Part shown: positions 1 through 8,950 of the stretch, one piece after another | Position numbering within the stretch: the first letter of the stretch is position 1 | Layout of the letters: each line of letters starts with the position of its first letter | From: Variibacter sp. | GTDB lineage: Bacteria > Pseudomonadota > Alphaproteobacteria > Rhizobiales > Xanthobacteraceae | Assembly: GCA_019689555.1 (NCBI GenBank) | Contig: JADGHE010000004.1 | Coordinates: 25,974-89,973 of the forward strand | DNA: 64,000 bases | Direction: 5' to 3' | Program-made: the position numbers and the translations under genes | Notes under the pieces: model-generated | What the model was told of the DNA's origin: nothing | What the model saw: only the letters and a program-made list of their open reading frames with translations | Databases searched by the model: none

Positions 1-887
1 GCCTCGGCGAGCGGCGCGGCGAGCGGCCCGGGCAGCACCGCGGCGTCCGCCCGCGCCTCGGCGAGCAGCGCCGCGAAGGTCTCCACCTCCAAGGGCTGAT
101 GCAGCGCCAGCCGCCCGCCGGTCAGCAGCCACGGCATCAGCGTCGTCGCCAGCACCGCGAACGAGGAGGGGAGCATCGTGCCGACGAGAGAGGCGCGCCG
201 CTTCAGCCCGGCCTCGAGCACGACCGCCGTTCCGCCGACCATCAGCGCCGCATGGCTGCGCGGGCAGGGCACATGCCCCTCGGGCCCCGTCTCGAAGGTG
301 ATGACGGCCGGCGCCGCCGCGTTGTGCGCGCACTCGAGCGCGGCTGGCTCGGCCGGGGCGTTCCCGAACGGATCGCCGAGCGGCACGAGGCCGTCCGCCA
401 CGGTCTCGCCGAACCCGCAGACGTGGCGGATGCTGAAGGTTTTGGCCGCGATGCCGAGCGCCACCCCCTCGGCGTCCGGCACCGCATGCGGGGCCGCCGC
501 GATCAGGGCCCGCGCCTCGACGGCGGCGAGCGCCGCGGCGGCCTCGGCGTGCCGCCAGAGCAGCGGGATCGGCGCGGCGACGAGGCCCGCGCGCAGAATG
601 CCGAGCAGGCCGACGACGCTCTCGATCGTGTTCGCCGCCTGCACCGCCACGACCGCGCCGCGCGCAAGCCCGAGACCCCGCAGGCGCGCCGCGACCCGGC
701 TCACGGCCCGCTCCGCCTTGCGATAGGTGAGCAGCCGAGAGGCGCCGACGGGAAGCCGGACGAGATCGAGCAGCGCGACCGCCTCGGGCGTGCGGCGGGC
801 GTTGCGGCTCAACAGATCGTCGAGCGTCGGCCACTCCTGCACGGCCTCGGGGCCGCGTGAGGCGGACGGGTCGGCCGGTGCGGTCAC
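1..887 (-). CDS. AMP-binding acyl-CoA synthetase/ligase, N-terminal part (runs off window)
   Basis: The visible 295 residues resemble the N-terminal domain of the ANL superfamily (acyl-CoA synthetases and AMP-dependent ligases): an opening like 'TLDDLLSRNARRTPEAVALLD', then a TYRKAERAVSRVAARL-type segment and 'GAVVAVQAANTIESVVGLLGILRAG'. Family members adenylate a carboxylic acid with ATP and pass it to CoA. The start is GTG at 887, preceded by GAGGA about 5 nt upstream and only 7 nt after the stop of the peptide-binding gene, so the two are probably cotranscribed. The usual Ser/Thr/Gly-rich P-loop is not obvious; the region reads 'ITFETGPEGHVPCPRS', which is atypical and may mean an altered or non-catalytic homologue. 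The C-terminus is outside the window, so substrate cannot be judged. Confidence 0.75.
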   Translation of the reverse strand, partial: MTAPADPSASRGPEAVQEWPTLDDLLSRNARRTPEAVALLDLVRLPVGASRLLTYRKAERAVSRVAARLRGLGLARGAVVAVQAANTIESVVGLLGILRAGLVAAPIPLLWRHAEAAAALAAVEARALIAAAPHAVPDAEGVALGIAAKTFSIRHVCGFGETVADGLVPLGDPFGNAPAEPAALECAHNAAAPAVITFETGPEGHVPCPRSHAALMVGGTAVVLEAGLKRRASLVGTMLPSSFAVLATTLMPWLLTGGRLALHQPLEVETFAALLAEARADAAVLPGPLAAPLAE

Positions 888-894
888 GGCGTCC

Positions 895-2733
895 TCATTG
901 CGGCTGCGGCTCCCGCCACCAGGTCTCCGGCAGATAGCCGTGCAGGGAGGTCGCCTGCGGGCGCCGGATGTGCGACCAGCGCGCGACCCACTGCGTCGGC
1001 GCGTAGAAGAGCGGCACGACGTAGAAGCCGGAGAGCAGCACGCGGTCGAGCGCACGCGTCGCCGCAACGAAGCTCGGCCGATCGCGCGCCGCCAGCATGG
1101 CCTCGATCATCGCGTCGACGGCCGCACTTTTCAGGCCCATGTAGTTGCGCGTGCCCGGCGTGTCGGCCGCCGCCGCCCCCCAATAGAAGCTCTGCTCGTT
1201 GCCGGGCGACAGCGAGACGCCCCATTCGTACTGCAGCATGTCGAAATCGTAGGTCTGCCTGCGGCGATCGTACTGCACGGCGTCGACGAGGCGCACGCGG
1301 GCCGTGATGCCGGCGCGCTTCAAGTCGCGCTGAAAGACGAGGGCTAGACGCTCTTGATCTTTCGTCGTCACCAGGATTTCGAAGGCAAACGGACGGCCGG
1401 TGCGGTCGCGCAGCTCCGTGCCCTCGATCTCCCAGCCGGCCTGGGCGAGAAGCGCGAGGGCGCGCCGCAGGCCCTTGCGGTCCCGTCCCGATCCGTCGGA
1501 GGCCGGGGGCGACCAAGCGCCCGCGAGAATGTCGGGGCGCACGGCGCCGGGAAACGGCGCGAGCAGCGCGCGCTCGGTCGCATCCGCCGCGCGGCCGTGC
1601 GACGACAGTTCGGAGCCCGCGAAGTAGCTGTCGATCCGCCGGTAATGGCCGAAGAAGAAGTTGCGGTTGACCCAGTCGAAGTCGAACAGCATCGCGATCG
1701 CCTCGCGCACGCGCACATCCGCGAACAGCGTCCGCCGCGTGTTGAACACGAAGCCCGACATCCCCTGCGGAACGCCGGTCGCGAACGTCTCCTTGACGAT
1801 GCGGCCGTCGCGCACGGCGGGAATGTCATAGCCCGTCTCCCAGCGGGCGGCGTCGCTTTCCGCGCGCACGTCGCACAGGCCCTTCTTGAAGGCTTCGAAC
1901 TGGGCGTTGGCGTCGCGATAGAAGTCGAACCGGATCTCGTCAAAGTTCCACAAGCCGCGATTGACGGCGAGATCGCGGCCCCAGTAGTGCGGGTTGCGCT
2001 TGAGCGTGACCCGCTCGCCGGGCGCGACTTCGGCGACGACGTAGGGGCCGCTCCCCAGCGGCGCGACGAACGAGGTCCTCTCGAAGGCCTCGGGATCGGT
2101 CGCGTGTTTCGCGAGCACCGGCATCAGGCCGAGGATGAGCGGCAGTTCGCGGTCCGCCGCCCCGCCGAAGTCGAACCGCACCGAGCGCGGCCCCACGATC
2201 TCGGCCCGGGCCACCTTGGAATAGTAGGCGCGGTGATTCGGCCGCCCCTTCTCGCGCAGGAGCGCCCAGGAAAAGACGACGTCTTCCGGCGTGACCGGGG
2301 TGCCGTCGGAGAATCGGGCAGCGGGGTCGAGCGTAAAGGTCACGTAGCTGCGCGCCGAATCGGTCTCGACGCTGCGGGCGAGCAGGCCGTAGAGCGTGAA
2401 CGGCTCGTCGTAGCCGCGCACGAGCAGGCTCTCGACCACGTAGCCCCTGACTTCCTGCAGGGGCAGGCCGTTGACGATGAAGGGATTGAGGCTGTCGAAC
2501 GTGCCGAGCATCGCGAGCGTGAGCCGGCCGCCTTTCGGCGCAGCCGGATTGACGTAGGGGAAGTGATCGAACCCCTCGGGCAGCGCCGGCTCGCCGTGCA
2601 TGGCGATGGCGTGGCGCGCCGTGGCGTGCGCGCACGCGGGATACGCGAGCGCGCCGGCGAGTGCCGCGACGATCAGCCTCCTGCGTGCGATCGCGCGGCC
2701 CGTTCCGCCGACGCTCGAGTGCAGCGATCGCAT
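895..2733 (-). CDS. ABC transporter periplasmic binding protein, family 5 (YejA-like peptide binder)
   Basis: A 612-residue extracellular solute-binding protein of family 5. It begins with a basic N-terminus and hydrophobic stretch (residues about 16-37, 'RRRLIVAALAGALAYPACA') consistent with export. 'HAIAMHGEPALPEGFDHFPYVNPAAPKGGRL' is typical of the YejA subgroup, which binds oligopeptides and microcin C-like compounds. The core shows 'DGTPVTPEDVVFSW', 'GSGPYVV' and 'RVREAIAMLFDFDWVNRNFFFG', all usual for the family. No YejB/E/F permease or ATPase genes are adjacent in the window, so its partners must lie elsewhere. The downstream gene is the acyl-CoA synthetase-like gene, 7 nt away. Confidence 0.9.
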   Translation of the reverse strand: MRSLHSSVGGTGRAIARRRLIVAALAGALAYPACAHATARHAIAMHGEPALPEGFDHFPYVNPAAPKGGRLTLAMLGTFDSLNPFIVNGLPLQEVRGYVVESLLVRGYDEPFTLYGLLARSVETDSARSYVTFTLDPAARFSDGTPVTPEDVVFSWALLREKGRPNHRAYYSKVARAEIVGPRSVRFDFGGAADRELPLILGLMPVLAKHATDPEAFERTSFVAPLGSGPYVVAEVAPGERVTLKRNPHYWGRDLAVNRGLWNFDEIRFDFYRDANAQFEAFKKGLCDVRAESDAARWETGYDIPAVRDGRIVKETFATGVPQGMSGFVFNTRRTLFADVRVREAIAMLFDFDWVNRNFFFGHYRRIDSYFAGSELSSHGRAADATERALLAPFPGAVRPDILAGAWSPPASDGSGRDRKGLRRALALLAQAGWEIEGTELRDRTGRPFAFEILVTTKDQERLALVFQRDLKRAGITARVRLVDAVQYDRRRQTYDFDMLQYEWGVSLSPGNEQSFYWGAAAADTPGTRNYMGLKSAAVDAMIEAMLAARDRPSFVAATRALDRVLLSGFYVVPLFYAPTQWVARWSHIRRPQATSLHGYLPETWWREPQPQ

Positions 2734-2960
2734 CGTCGAACCGCATCGATTCGTGGCGCCGCGGCGAATCTAGCACAGGCGCCGAATCGACGCCTGCGAC
2801 GCCGCAATTCCGCGCTTGAAACCGGTGAACGGCGCGCTCCGCGGCAATGAGGGTTTACGGCGTCACGCTGTTGCCGTATTTGACGCGGAGACAGCCCGCG
2901 AACGGGGGGTGCGTTCGCGCGCGCCGTTGCGCGTACGCCGGCTTGAGAGGAATGGAATTC

Positions 2961-3776
2961 ATGCGTTTTGTGACCGTAAGCGTGCCGGCTCGGTCGGCGC
3001 GAAGGGCGCCTGGATTAGCCGCGGTGGCGGGCGCGCTGGCGCTGCTCGCCGTCGAACCCTCTGTGGCGCAGCAGGCGACGCCACCGCAGAAGCAAGCGCA
3101 GGCGCAGTCGCAGCCCCGCCAGAATCAGCAGCGGGCCCAGCCGCAACAGCGGCCCGCGCAACAGTCGCAGCCTTCGCAGGCTCCGGCCGGCGCCCCGGCG
3201 ACCCCTCCCGTGGCCGCGACGCCGCCGCTCATCTACTCGCCGTGGACCAAGGTTTGCGGCAAGGAGGGGCCGCCGAACAGCCCCAACGAGCAGAAGCAGG
3301 TGTGCTTCACCATCAAGGAGGCCCGGCTCGACACGGGGCAGTTCGTCGCCTCGGCCGGCCTCATCGAGCTCGACGGCGAGCCGAAGAAGATCCTGCGCGT
3401 CACGCTTCCGCTCGGCCTGCTGCTGCGGCACGGCACGCGCATGATCGTCGACTCCAACCAGCCGATGATGGGCGTGTACAATTTCTGCCTCCCCAACGGC
3501 TGCTGGGCCGACTTCGAGGTGAACCAGGACTTCGTCGGCACGCTGAAGAAGGGGCAGAACCTCGTTCTGCAGGCCTTCAACCTCAACGGCCAGGTCGCGA
3601 GCTTCACATTCCCGCTCACCGACTTCGCCAAGGCGAACGAAGGTCCGCCGACCGATCCGAAGGTGCTCGAGGAGCAGCAGAAGAAGCTCCAGGAGGAGCT
3701 GCAGAAGCGGGCCGAGGAGGCGCGCAAGAAGCTCGAGCAGCAACAGCAGCAGGGCCAGCCGCCGAAAGCGCAGTGA
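2961..3776 (+). CDS. Secreted IalB-like protein (invasion-associated locus B family)
   Basis: This 271-residue protein has a signal peptide ('MRFVTVSVPARSARRAPGLAAVAGALALLAVEPSVAQQ'; predicted cut near residue 37), a Gln/Pro/Ala-rich linker to about residue 95, an IalB domain ('YSPWTKVCGKE...KQVCFTIKEARLDTGQFVASAGLIELDG...LRVTLPLGLLLRHGTRM') and a charged, Gln-rich C-terminal helix ('EEQQKKLQEELQKRAEEARKKLEQQQQQ'). IalB was first described in Bartonella invasion of erythrocytes; most Hyphomicrobiales have several copies of unknown role. The first of two in-frame ATGs is at 2952; 2961 is preferred because it gives a clean signal peptide with GAGAGG about 10 nt upstream. Cys pairs in the domain suggest periplasmic disulfides. 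Confidence 0.85.
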   Translation: MRFVTVSVPARSARRAPGLAAVAGALALLAVEPSVAQQATPPQKQAQAQSQPRQNQQRAQPQQRPAQQSQPSQAPAGAPATPPVAATPPLIYSPWTKVCGKEGPPNSPNEQKQVCFTIKEARLDTGQFVASAGLIELDGEPKKILRVTLPLGLLLRHGTRMIVDSNQPMMGVYNFCLPNGCWADFEVNQDFVGTLKKGQNLVLQAFNLNGQVASFTFPLTDFAKANEGPPTDPKVLEEQQKKLQEELQKRAEEARKKLEQQQQQGQPPKAQ

Positions 3777-3800
3777 GCGGCCCTGATTTTTGAGAATACG

Positions 3801-3827
3801 AGAGGCGCGTCATCGGCGCGCCTCTTT
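3801..3827 (+). terminator. Hairpin terminator after the IalB-like gene
   Basis: A 9-bp perfect stem, AGAGGCGCG (3801-3809) with CGCGCCTCT (3817-3825), closes a 7-nt loop and is followed by a short T-run. It begins 25 nt after the stop codon and lies between convergent genes, so it could also end hspQ transcription, although the T-tract favours the + strand. Confidence 0.6.
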
Positions 3828-3867
3828 GCGGCTGCGCCGGCTCTGTCGCCGCGCCGGATTCTCCCGA

Positions 3868-4200
3868 TCAGTTCAACGGGCAGCGGCGCAGGCGGTAGCG
3901 GCCCGTGGCGTCGCGCTCGAAGGCCTGCGCCACCTGCGGATGGCGCAACGGCTCGCCCGACGTGTCGGGCAGAAGGTTCTGCTCGGAGACATAGGCCACG
4001 TATTCCGTCTCCGCGTTCTCGGCGAACAGGTGATAGAATGGCTGATCCTTGTGCGGCCTGACCTCGGGCGGGATCGCCAGCCACCATTCCTCGGTGTTCG
4101 AGAATGTCGGATCGACATCGAAGATGATGCCGCGGAACGGAAACACGCGGTGTCGCACCACATCCCCGATATTGTACTTGGCGATCCGTGTCTTGCTCAT
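3868..4200 (-). CDS. hspQ: Heat shock protein HspQ (hemimethylated-DNA-binding YccV family)
   Basis: A 110-residue protein matching HspQ along its length: 'KYNIGDVVRHRVFPFRGIIFDVDP', then 'NTEEWWLAIPPEVRPHKDQPFYHLFAE' and 'YVAYVSEQNLLPD'. In enterobacteria HspQ binds hemimethylated oriC DNA and acts as a specificity factor for the Lon protease. The start is ATG at 4200; an in-frame TTG at 4209 would add only three residues. The SD sequence is weak. It faces the IalB-like gene, with a hairpin between, and is divergent from the AEC transporter. Confidence 0.92.
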   Translation of the reverse strand: MSKTRIAKYNIGDVVRHRVFPFRGIIFDVDPTFSNTEEWWLAIPPEVRPHKDQPFYHLFAENAETEYVAYVSEQNLLPDTSGEPLRHPQVAQAFERDATGRYRLRRCPLN

Positions 4201-4399
4201 GGCTCGCAAGGGTGGCGGCGTTTGAGCCGAAGGGCAGTCCGCTTCTCGGGAGCGCGCAAGGGCCGCCCCGGGGCGACCGGCGCCGAGGCCGCATCGCGAG
4301 CCCGCTCGGCGCCGCGACCGCGTGCGCGATTGTTGACGCTGCCTTCCGCGGCGACTCGCCGGGGCTCGCCCAAGCCGCAGACCCCCTCAGCGTGACCTG

Positions 4400-5362
4400 A
4401 TGCTCGACGTCATCAATCTGGCGCTGCCCTTCTTCGGACTGATATTTCTTGGCTACGTCTGCGGAAAACTCAAGCCGATTCCCGACGCCGGCCTCGCATG
4501 GATGAACTTCTTTCTCATCTATGTGGCGCTGCCGGCGCTGTTCTATCGCATACTGGCGAAGACGCCCTTCGAACAGCTCGCGAATATTCCCTTCATCGTC
4601 GCGACGACGCTCGCGACCTTCTGCGCCTTCACCCTGGCGTTCGCGGCGGCCTTGATCGTTCGCCACGGCAAGGTCCGGCCGTCGGTGATCGCCGCGCTCG
4701 CCGGAAGCTACGGAAACATCGGCTATATGGGGCCGGGGCTCGCGCTCACCACGCTCGGCGCGGAGGCGGCGGTGCCCGTCGCGCTCATCTTCTGCTTCGA
4801 CAACATTCTCCTGTTCTCCCTGGCCCCGCTGCTGCTCGCGCTGTCGGACTCCCGTCGCAAGAGCCTCGGCGCCGCGGCGCTCGACGTTGCGGGAAGCATC
4901 GCGAGCAATCCGCTCATCATCGCCACCGCCGCGGGCGTCGCTGCGGCGGCGCTGCGGTTCGAGCCGCCGGTCGCGCTCGATCGTCTGCTGCTCTTTCTGC
5001 AGAACGCGGCTGCGCCCTGCGCCCTGTTCGCGCTCGGCGTCACCGTCGCCCAGCGCGTTTTCGAGAGGACGACGTGGGACGTGCCGCTCGTCGTCCTTGT
5101 CAAACTGGTCGTTCATCCCGCCGCGGCGCTCCTGCTGCTTTCGGCGCTCGGGCCTCAGCCCCAGGCGTGGCTGGGAACGGCCGTTCTGATGGCGGCGCTG
5201 CCGCCTGCGCTCAACGTGTTCATCATCGCGCGCCAGTACGACGAGGGCGTTGCCCAGGCCTCGAGCGCGGTCCTGCTCGGCACGGTGCTCTCGGTCGTTA
5301 CGCTGACGACCGTCATGTGGCTGGTGAAGAGGCAGCAATTGCCGCATGCTCTGTTCGATTGA
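4400..5362 (+). CDS. AEC family membrane transporter (auxin efflux carrier-like)
   Basis: A 320-residue polytopic membrane protein with the AEC/Mem_trans layout: two halves of about five hydrophobic helices, the conserved start 'LPFFGLIFLGYVCGKLKPIPDAGLAWMNFFLIYVALPALFY', and 'GSYGNIGYMGPGLAL', the glycine-rich crossing helix of the first half. Bacterial members export or import small carboxylates such as malonate or malate. No substrate can be read from the sequence. The next gene, a CoA-transferase-fold enzyme on the same strand 26 nt downstream, makes an acid or acyl-CoA link plausible but unproven. Confidence 0.88.
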   Translation: MLDVINLALPFFGLIFLGYVCGKLKPIPDAGLAWMNFFLIYVALPALFYRILAKTPFEQLANIPFIVATTLATFCAFTLAFAAALIVRHGKVRPSVIAALAGSYGNIGYMGPGLALTTLGAEAAVPVALIFCFDNILLFSLAPLLLALSDSRRKSLGAAALDVAGSIASNPLIIATAAGVAAAALRFEPPVALDRLLLFLQNAAAPCALFALGVTVAQRVFERTTWDVPLVVLVKLVVHPAAALLLLSALGPQPQAWLGTAVLMAALPPALNVFIIARQYDEGVAQASSAVLLGTVLSVVTLTTVMWLVKRQQLPHALFD

Positions 5363-5388
5363 GGGCCTCGAAGGGTAGCGGCCGCGCC

Positions 5389-6537
5389 ATGACCCAACCG
5401 CTCGCCGGCGTCACCGTGCTGGACTTCACGACCCTGCTGCCCGGGCCGCTCGCGACGCTGATGCTGGCGGAAGCGGGCGCCGAGGTGATCAAGATCGAGC
5501 GCCCGGGCGGGGAGGAAATGCGCGCCGCACGCCCGCAGCGGGACGGCGTCTCCGCCGCCTTCGCGATGCTCAACGCCGGCAAGCGCAGCGTGGAGATCGA
5601 CCTCAAGCGCGCGGCGGAGCGCGAGCGCCTCGCGCCGCTGATCGCCCGCGCCGACGTGCTGGTCGAGCAGTTCCGCCCCGGCGTCATGGACCGTCTCGGC
5701 CTCGGCTACGAGGCGGTGCGGGCGAAGAACCCGCGCATCGTGTACTGCTCCATCAGCGGCTACGGGCAGACCGGCCCGCGCGCCGGCGAGGCCGGCCACG
5801 ACCTCAACTATATCGGCGCAACGGGCCTGCTCGCGCTCAATCCGGGGCCTGCGGAGGCGCCGACGGTGCCGCCCGCGCTCGTCGCCGACATCGCCGGGGG
5901 CTCGATGCCGGCGGTGATCAACATCCTGCTCGCGCTGCGCCGGCGCGATGCGACCGGCGTCGGCTGCCGTCTCGACATCGCGATGACGGACGCCATGTTC
6001 ACCTTCGCCTGGCATGCGCTCGCCGCCGCGGGGGCGCACGGGCGCCTGCCGGCCGCCGGGGAGGCCCCTTTGTGCGGCGGCTCGCCCCGCTACCAGCTCT
6101 ATCCGACGGAGGACGGACGACTCGTCGCCTGCGCCGCCCTGGAGCAGAAGTTCTGGCTGACTTTTTGCGCCGCGATCGGCCTTCCCCCGGCGCTCGCGGA
6201 CGACGCCGCCGATCCCGCCGCCACGAAGCGGGAGGTGGCCCGCATCATCCGCGGGCGGCCGGCCGCGCATTGGCGGCCGATCCTCGCGGCCGCGGACTGC
6301 TGCACGACCATCGTCGCCTCGCTGGAAGAGGCCCTGGCGGACCCTCACTTCGTGGCGCGCGGGCTGTTCGCCCACCGGATCGCGCCTGCGGCGGACAAAG
6401 CCGCGTCACCCGCTCTGCCCCTCCCGCTTGCGCCTCTCTTCCGCGAGCCTCCCGGCCCTCCGAAGCGGGTGGCGACGCTCGGCGCCGACAATGATGCCCT
6501 TCTCGCGGGGCCGCCTACAGAGCCATCCCGCGCATGA
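5389..6537 (+). CDS. CaiB/BaiF-fold enzyme, alpha-methylacyl-CoA racemase-like
   Basis: This 382-residue family III CoA-transferase-fold protein starts 'MTQPLAGVTVLDFTTLLPGPLATLMLAEAGAEVIKIERPGG'. Rather than a plain transferase it looks like the racemase branch: 'GHDLNYIG' places His137 and Asp138, 'LVADIAGG' gives Asp167, and 'CAALEQKFW' gives Glu252, matching the His/Asp/Glu catalytic set known in alpha-methylacyl-CoA racemases (AMACR/MCR). Such enzymes epimerise 2-methyl-branched acyl-CoA before beta-oxidation. It lies 26 nt after the AEC transporter. Its 3' end overlaps the convergent monooxygenase gene by 23 bp. Confidence 0.85.
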   Translation: MTQPLAGVTVLDFTTLLPGPLATLMLAEAGAEVIKIERPGGEEMRAARPQRDGVSAAFAMLNAGKRSVEIDLKRAAERERLAPLIARADVLVEQFRPGVMDRLGLGYEAVRAKNPRIVYCSISGYGQTGPRAGEAGHDLNYIGATGLLALNPGPAEAPTVPPALVADIAGGSMPAVINILLALRRRDATGVGCRLDIAMTDAMFTFAWHALAAAGAHGRLPAAGEAPLCGGSPRYQLYPTEDGRLVACAALEQKFWLTFCAAIGLPPALADDAADPAATKREVARIIRGRPAAHWRPILAAADCCTTIVASLEEALADPHFVARGLFAHRIAPAADKAASPALPLPLAPLFREPPGPPKRVATLGADNDALLAGPPTEPSRA

Positions 6538-7750
6538 GCCTCGGGGTTTCGCCCCGGGGCCCGAGCCCCTCGCGCATGAGCGCGCGGCGCAGGGGGCCGA
6601 CGCTGTCGAGCAGCGCGACGCCGAAGCCGCGCAGCGCCTGCACGGGCGCAAGATCGGTGAGCAGGCTGCGGTTCAAGAGGTCGACCGCGAGGGCGCGGCT
6701 TGCCGTATCGGCGCGCCGCGCCGCGTCGAAACGGTCGAGCAGGGCCGGCGCGCCCGGGTCGGCGCCGGCGCGCACTGCCTCGGCCGCAAGCTCCGCGACG
6801 GCGACGGCGTCGCGCAGCCCGAGATTGAACCCCTGCGCGCCGATCGGCGGGATGACGTGGGCCGCTTCCCCGATGAGCGCGATGCGGTTGGCGGCAAAGG
6901 GCTGCGCGGTCATGCCGACGAGCGGAAACAGGCCGCGACCCGGCTCGACCGCGACCTTGCCCAGAATGGAATGGGAGCGCCGCTCGATCGCGAGCGAAAG
7001 CGCCGCGTCGTCGAGCGCCGCCAGACGCTCCGCGTCCTCCGGCTCCGTGACCCAGACGAGGCTCGAGCGTTCGCCGGCGAGGGGAACGAGCGTGAAGGGA
7101 CCCGCCGGCGTATGAAATTCCGTTGAAATATTTTGATGTTGCCGACGATGTTTAAGATTGCAGGTGAGGGCGGATTGCGGATAGCGCCATTCCCGTGTGG
7201 CGATCCCCGCCGCCTGCCGGCACAGCGAGTTGCGCCCGTCCGCCCCGACGACGAGCCGCGCCTCGACGCGCCCGCCGCCGGCGAGCGCGACGCTGGCGCG
7301 CCGTTCCCCGGCGGACACGGCGACGGCGGGCGTCGTGACGATGCGCAGAGCCGGCAGCTCGGCCGCGCGGGCCGCCAGCCCCGCGATGAGATGGCGGTTC
7401 TCGACATTGTAGCCGAAGCATTCGAGCCCGATCTCGTTCGCCTCGAAGACGACTTCGGGGGCGCGCAGCAGGCGGCCGGTGTCGTCGACGAGGCGGATGG
7501 CCCGCAGCGGCGCGGCCTGCGCGCGGCAGCGCTCCCAGACCCCGAGCGTTTCGAGCGCCGCGACCGAGCCGCCCAGCAAGGCCGTCGTCCGGTTGTCCGG
7601 GCGGTAGGGCGGGGCGACGAGGAGGGTGTCGATATGGGCGCTCGCGAGCGCGACCGCGGCGGTGAGGCCGGCGAGCCCTCCGCCGACCACGGCAATGTCG
7701 CAGATCAAGGCGCCGGCGGGTTCCGTGTGCATGTTCTCGAAAATTCCCAT
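6515..7750 (-). CDS. FAD-dependent monooxygenase of the UbiH/UbiF/COQ6 family
   Basis: A 411-residue flavoprotein hydroxylase. It has the N-terminal dinucleotide fold 'DIAVVGGGLAGLTAAVALA', the 'VVGADGRNS' FAD/NADPH motif, and the late FAD motif 'RIALIGEAAHVIPPIGAQGFNLGLRDA' typical of ubiquinone-ring hydroxylases. The likely role is a ring hydroxylation in ubiquinone biosynthesis; which position (C5, C6 or C1) cannot be told from sequence. ATG at 7750 has AAGG about 5 nt upstream; an alternative ATG is at 7732. A strikingly AT-rich patch (about 7119-7160) inside the gene still encodes the expected family sequence. Confidence 0.9.
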   Translation of the reverse strand: MGIFENMHTEPAGALICDIAVVGGGLAGLTAAVALASAHIDTLLVAPPYRPDNRTTALLGGSVAALETLGVWERCRAQAAPLRAIRLVDDTGRLLRAPEVVFEANEIGLECFGYNVENRHLIAGLAARAAELPALRIVTTPAVAVSAGERRASVALAGGGRVEARLVVGADGRNSLCRQAAGIATREWRYPQSALTCNLKHRRQHQNISTEFHTPAGPFTLVPLAGERSSLVWVTEPEDAERLAALDDAALSLAIERRSHSILGKVAVEPGRGLFPLVGMTAQPFAANRIALIGEAAHVIPPIGAQGFNLGLRDAVAVAELAAEAVRAGADPGAPALLDRFDAARRADTASRALAVDLLNRSLLTDLAPVQALRGFGVALLDSVGPLRRALMREGLGPRGETPRLMRGMAL

Positions 7751-7863
7751 AGCCTTGCGGGGCCGGCGGGACGCTGAAGCGGCCGAACTTTGCGGCCTCT
7801 TCGGGGTTTCCGGCGGCCGCCGCGTCCGCTATGCCGGACCGAAGGTGAACGCGCGAGCCGACG

Positions 7864-8787
7864 ATGCGCCAGACCGACGCCCCTGTTTACGGGCGCAGCA
7901 TAGCGCCGAGCGGGCCTGTCGTGCGAGCTTTGGCCCGCCCGCGCGCTCTCGTGATCGCCTGCGTCGGCGCGCTCTCGCTCGCCGCCTGGCTCTATACCGG
8001 CCTCATGGTTGCGTCCGCCGTCGGCGCCGGCGAGGCGGCGGCGCTGGGTCCTGGCATGGGCGTCTTTTCGCGGTTCGTCGACCCGGGAAGCGCCGCCGCG
8101 GCCTGGATCAGCGCGATCTGCGCGACCCCGCTCGGCGAGTCCGCGTCCGCCGCATCGCCGGGGTCGGCGTTCGCGCTCGTTCTCGCCATGTGGGGGGCGA
8201 TGACGCTTGCGATGATGCTGCCGACCGCGGGACCGATGCTCGCAACCTATGCCGAGCTTGCCGAGTCGGCCGCGCGGCGGAACGAGGTGACGCCGTCGCC
8301 GCTGATCCTCGCAGCCGGATACGGTGCCGTCTGGCTCGGCTTCGCGCTCGCCGCCGCGCTCGTCTCCGCCGGCCTGCGGGCAGGCGGGCTCGTCTCGGCG
8401 CATGCGGCGCCCGCGGGCCCGTGGCTTGCGGGGCTCATTTTCCTCAATGCCGGTCTCTACCAGTTCTCGGCGCTCAAGCACGCCTGCCTGCGCGCCTGCC
8501 AGCGGCCGGCCCCGTTCTTCTTCGCCAATTGGACGACGCGCGCGGCCCGCCTCTTCAGGCTCGGCCTTCGCCAGGGGCTGCTGTGCCTCGGCTGCTGCTG
8601 GGCGGCGATGCTGATCATGGTCGCGGTCGGGACCATGAACGTCATCTGGATGGCCGGCCTCGGCATGGTGATGGCGATCGAAAAGGTGCTGAGCACGGGG
8701 CGCTTCAGCCGGGTCGTCGGCGCGGTCTTTCTCGTCATCGGCGCCGGCCTGATGGTCTCGGTCGCCGCGGCCAGGCTCGGCGGGTGA
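7864..8787 (+). CDS. DUF2182 integral membrane protein (predicted metal-related)
   Basis: A 307-residue membrane protein of the DUF2182 family. Recognisable blocks are 'AMWGAMTLAMMLPTAGPM', 'YQFSALKHACLRACQRP' and 'GLLCLGCCWAAMLIMVAVGTMNVIWMAGLGMVMAIEKV'. The paired and clustered Cys and Met residues in these blocks explain why the family is often labelled as predicted metal-binding. About six to seven hydrophobic helices are visible. The biochemical role is not established. It is transcribed divergently from the UbiH-like gene, separated by 113 nt; pcs follows 163 nt downstream. Confidence 0.85.
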   Translation: MRQTDAPVYGRSIAPSGPVVRALARPRALVIACVGALSLAAWLYTGLMVASAVGAGEAAALGPGMGVFSRFVDPGSAAAAWISAICATPLGESASAASPGSAFALVLAMWGAMTLAMMLPTAGPMLATYAELAESAARRNEVTPSPLILAAGYGAVWLGFALAAALVSAGLRAGGLVSAHAAPAGPWLAGLIFLNAGLYQFSALKHACLRACQRPAPFFFANWTTRAARLFRLGLRQGLLCLGCCWAAMLIMVAVGTMNVIWMAGLGMVMAIEKVLSTGRFSRVVGAVFLVIGAGLMVSVAAARLGG

Positions 8788-8950
8788 GGGACGTGCCTCA
8801 CGCGAAGTCCCGCCGGAAGCGGTCGGCGCCGGGGCCTCAAGATTGCACGGCCGTCCGTGGCGTCGCTCGCCACTGGACTTTGCCGGCGTCTCGGCGGAAC
8901 TCTGGTGTTTCGACGGGGGCAACCGATGGTGAGGCAATTGATCGCGGCCG

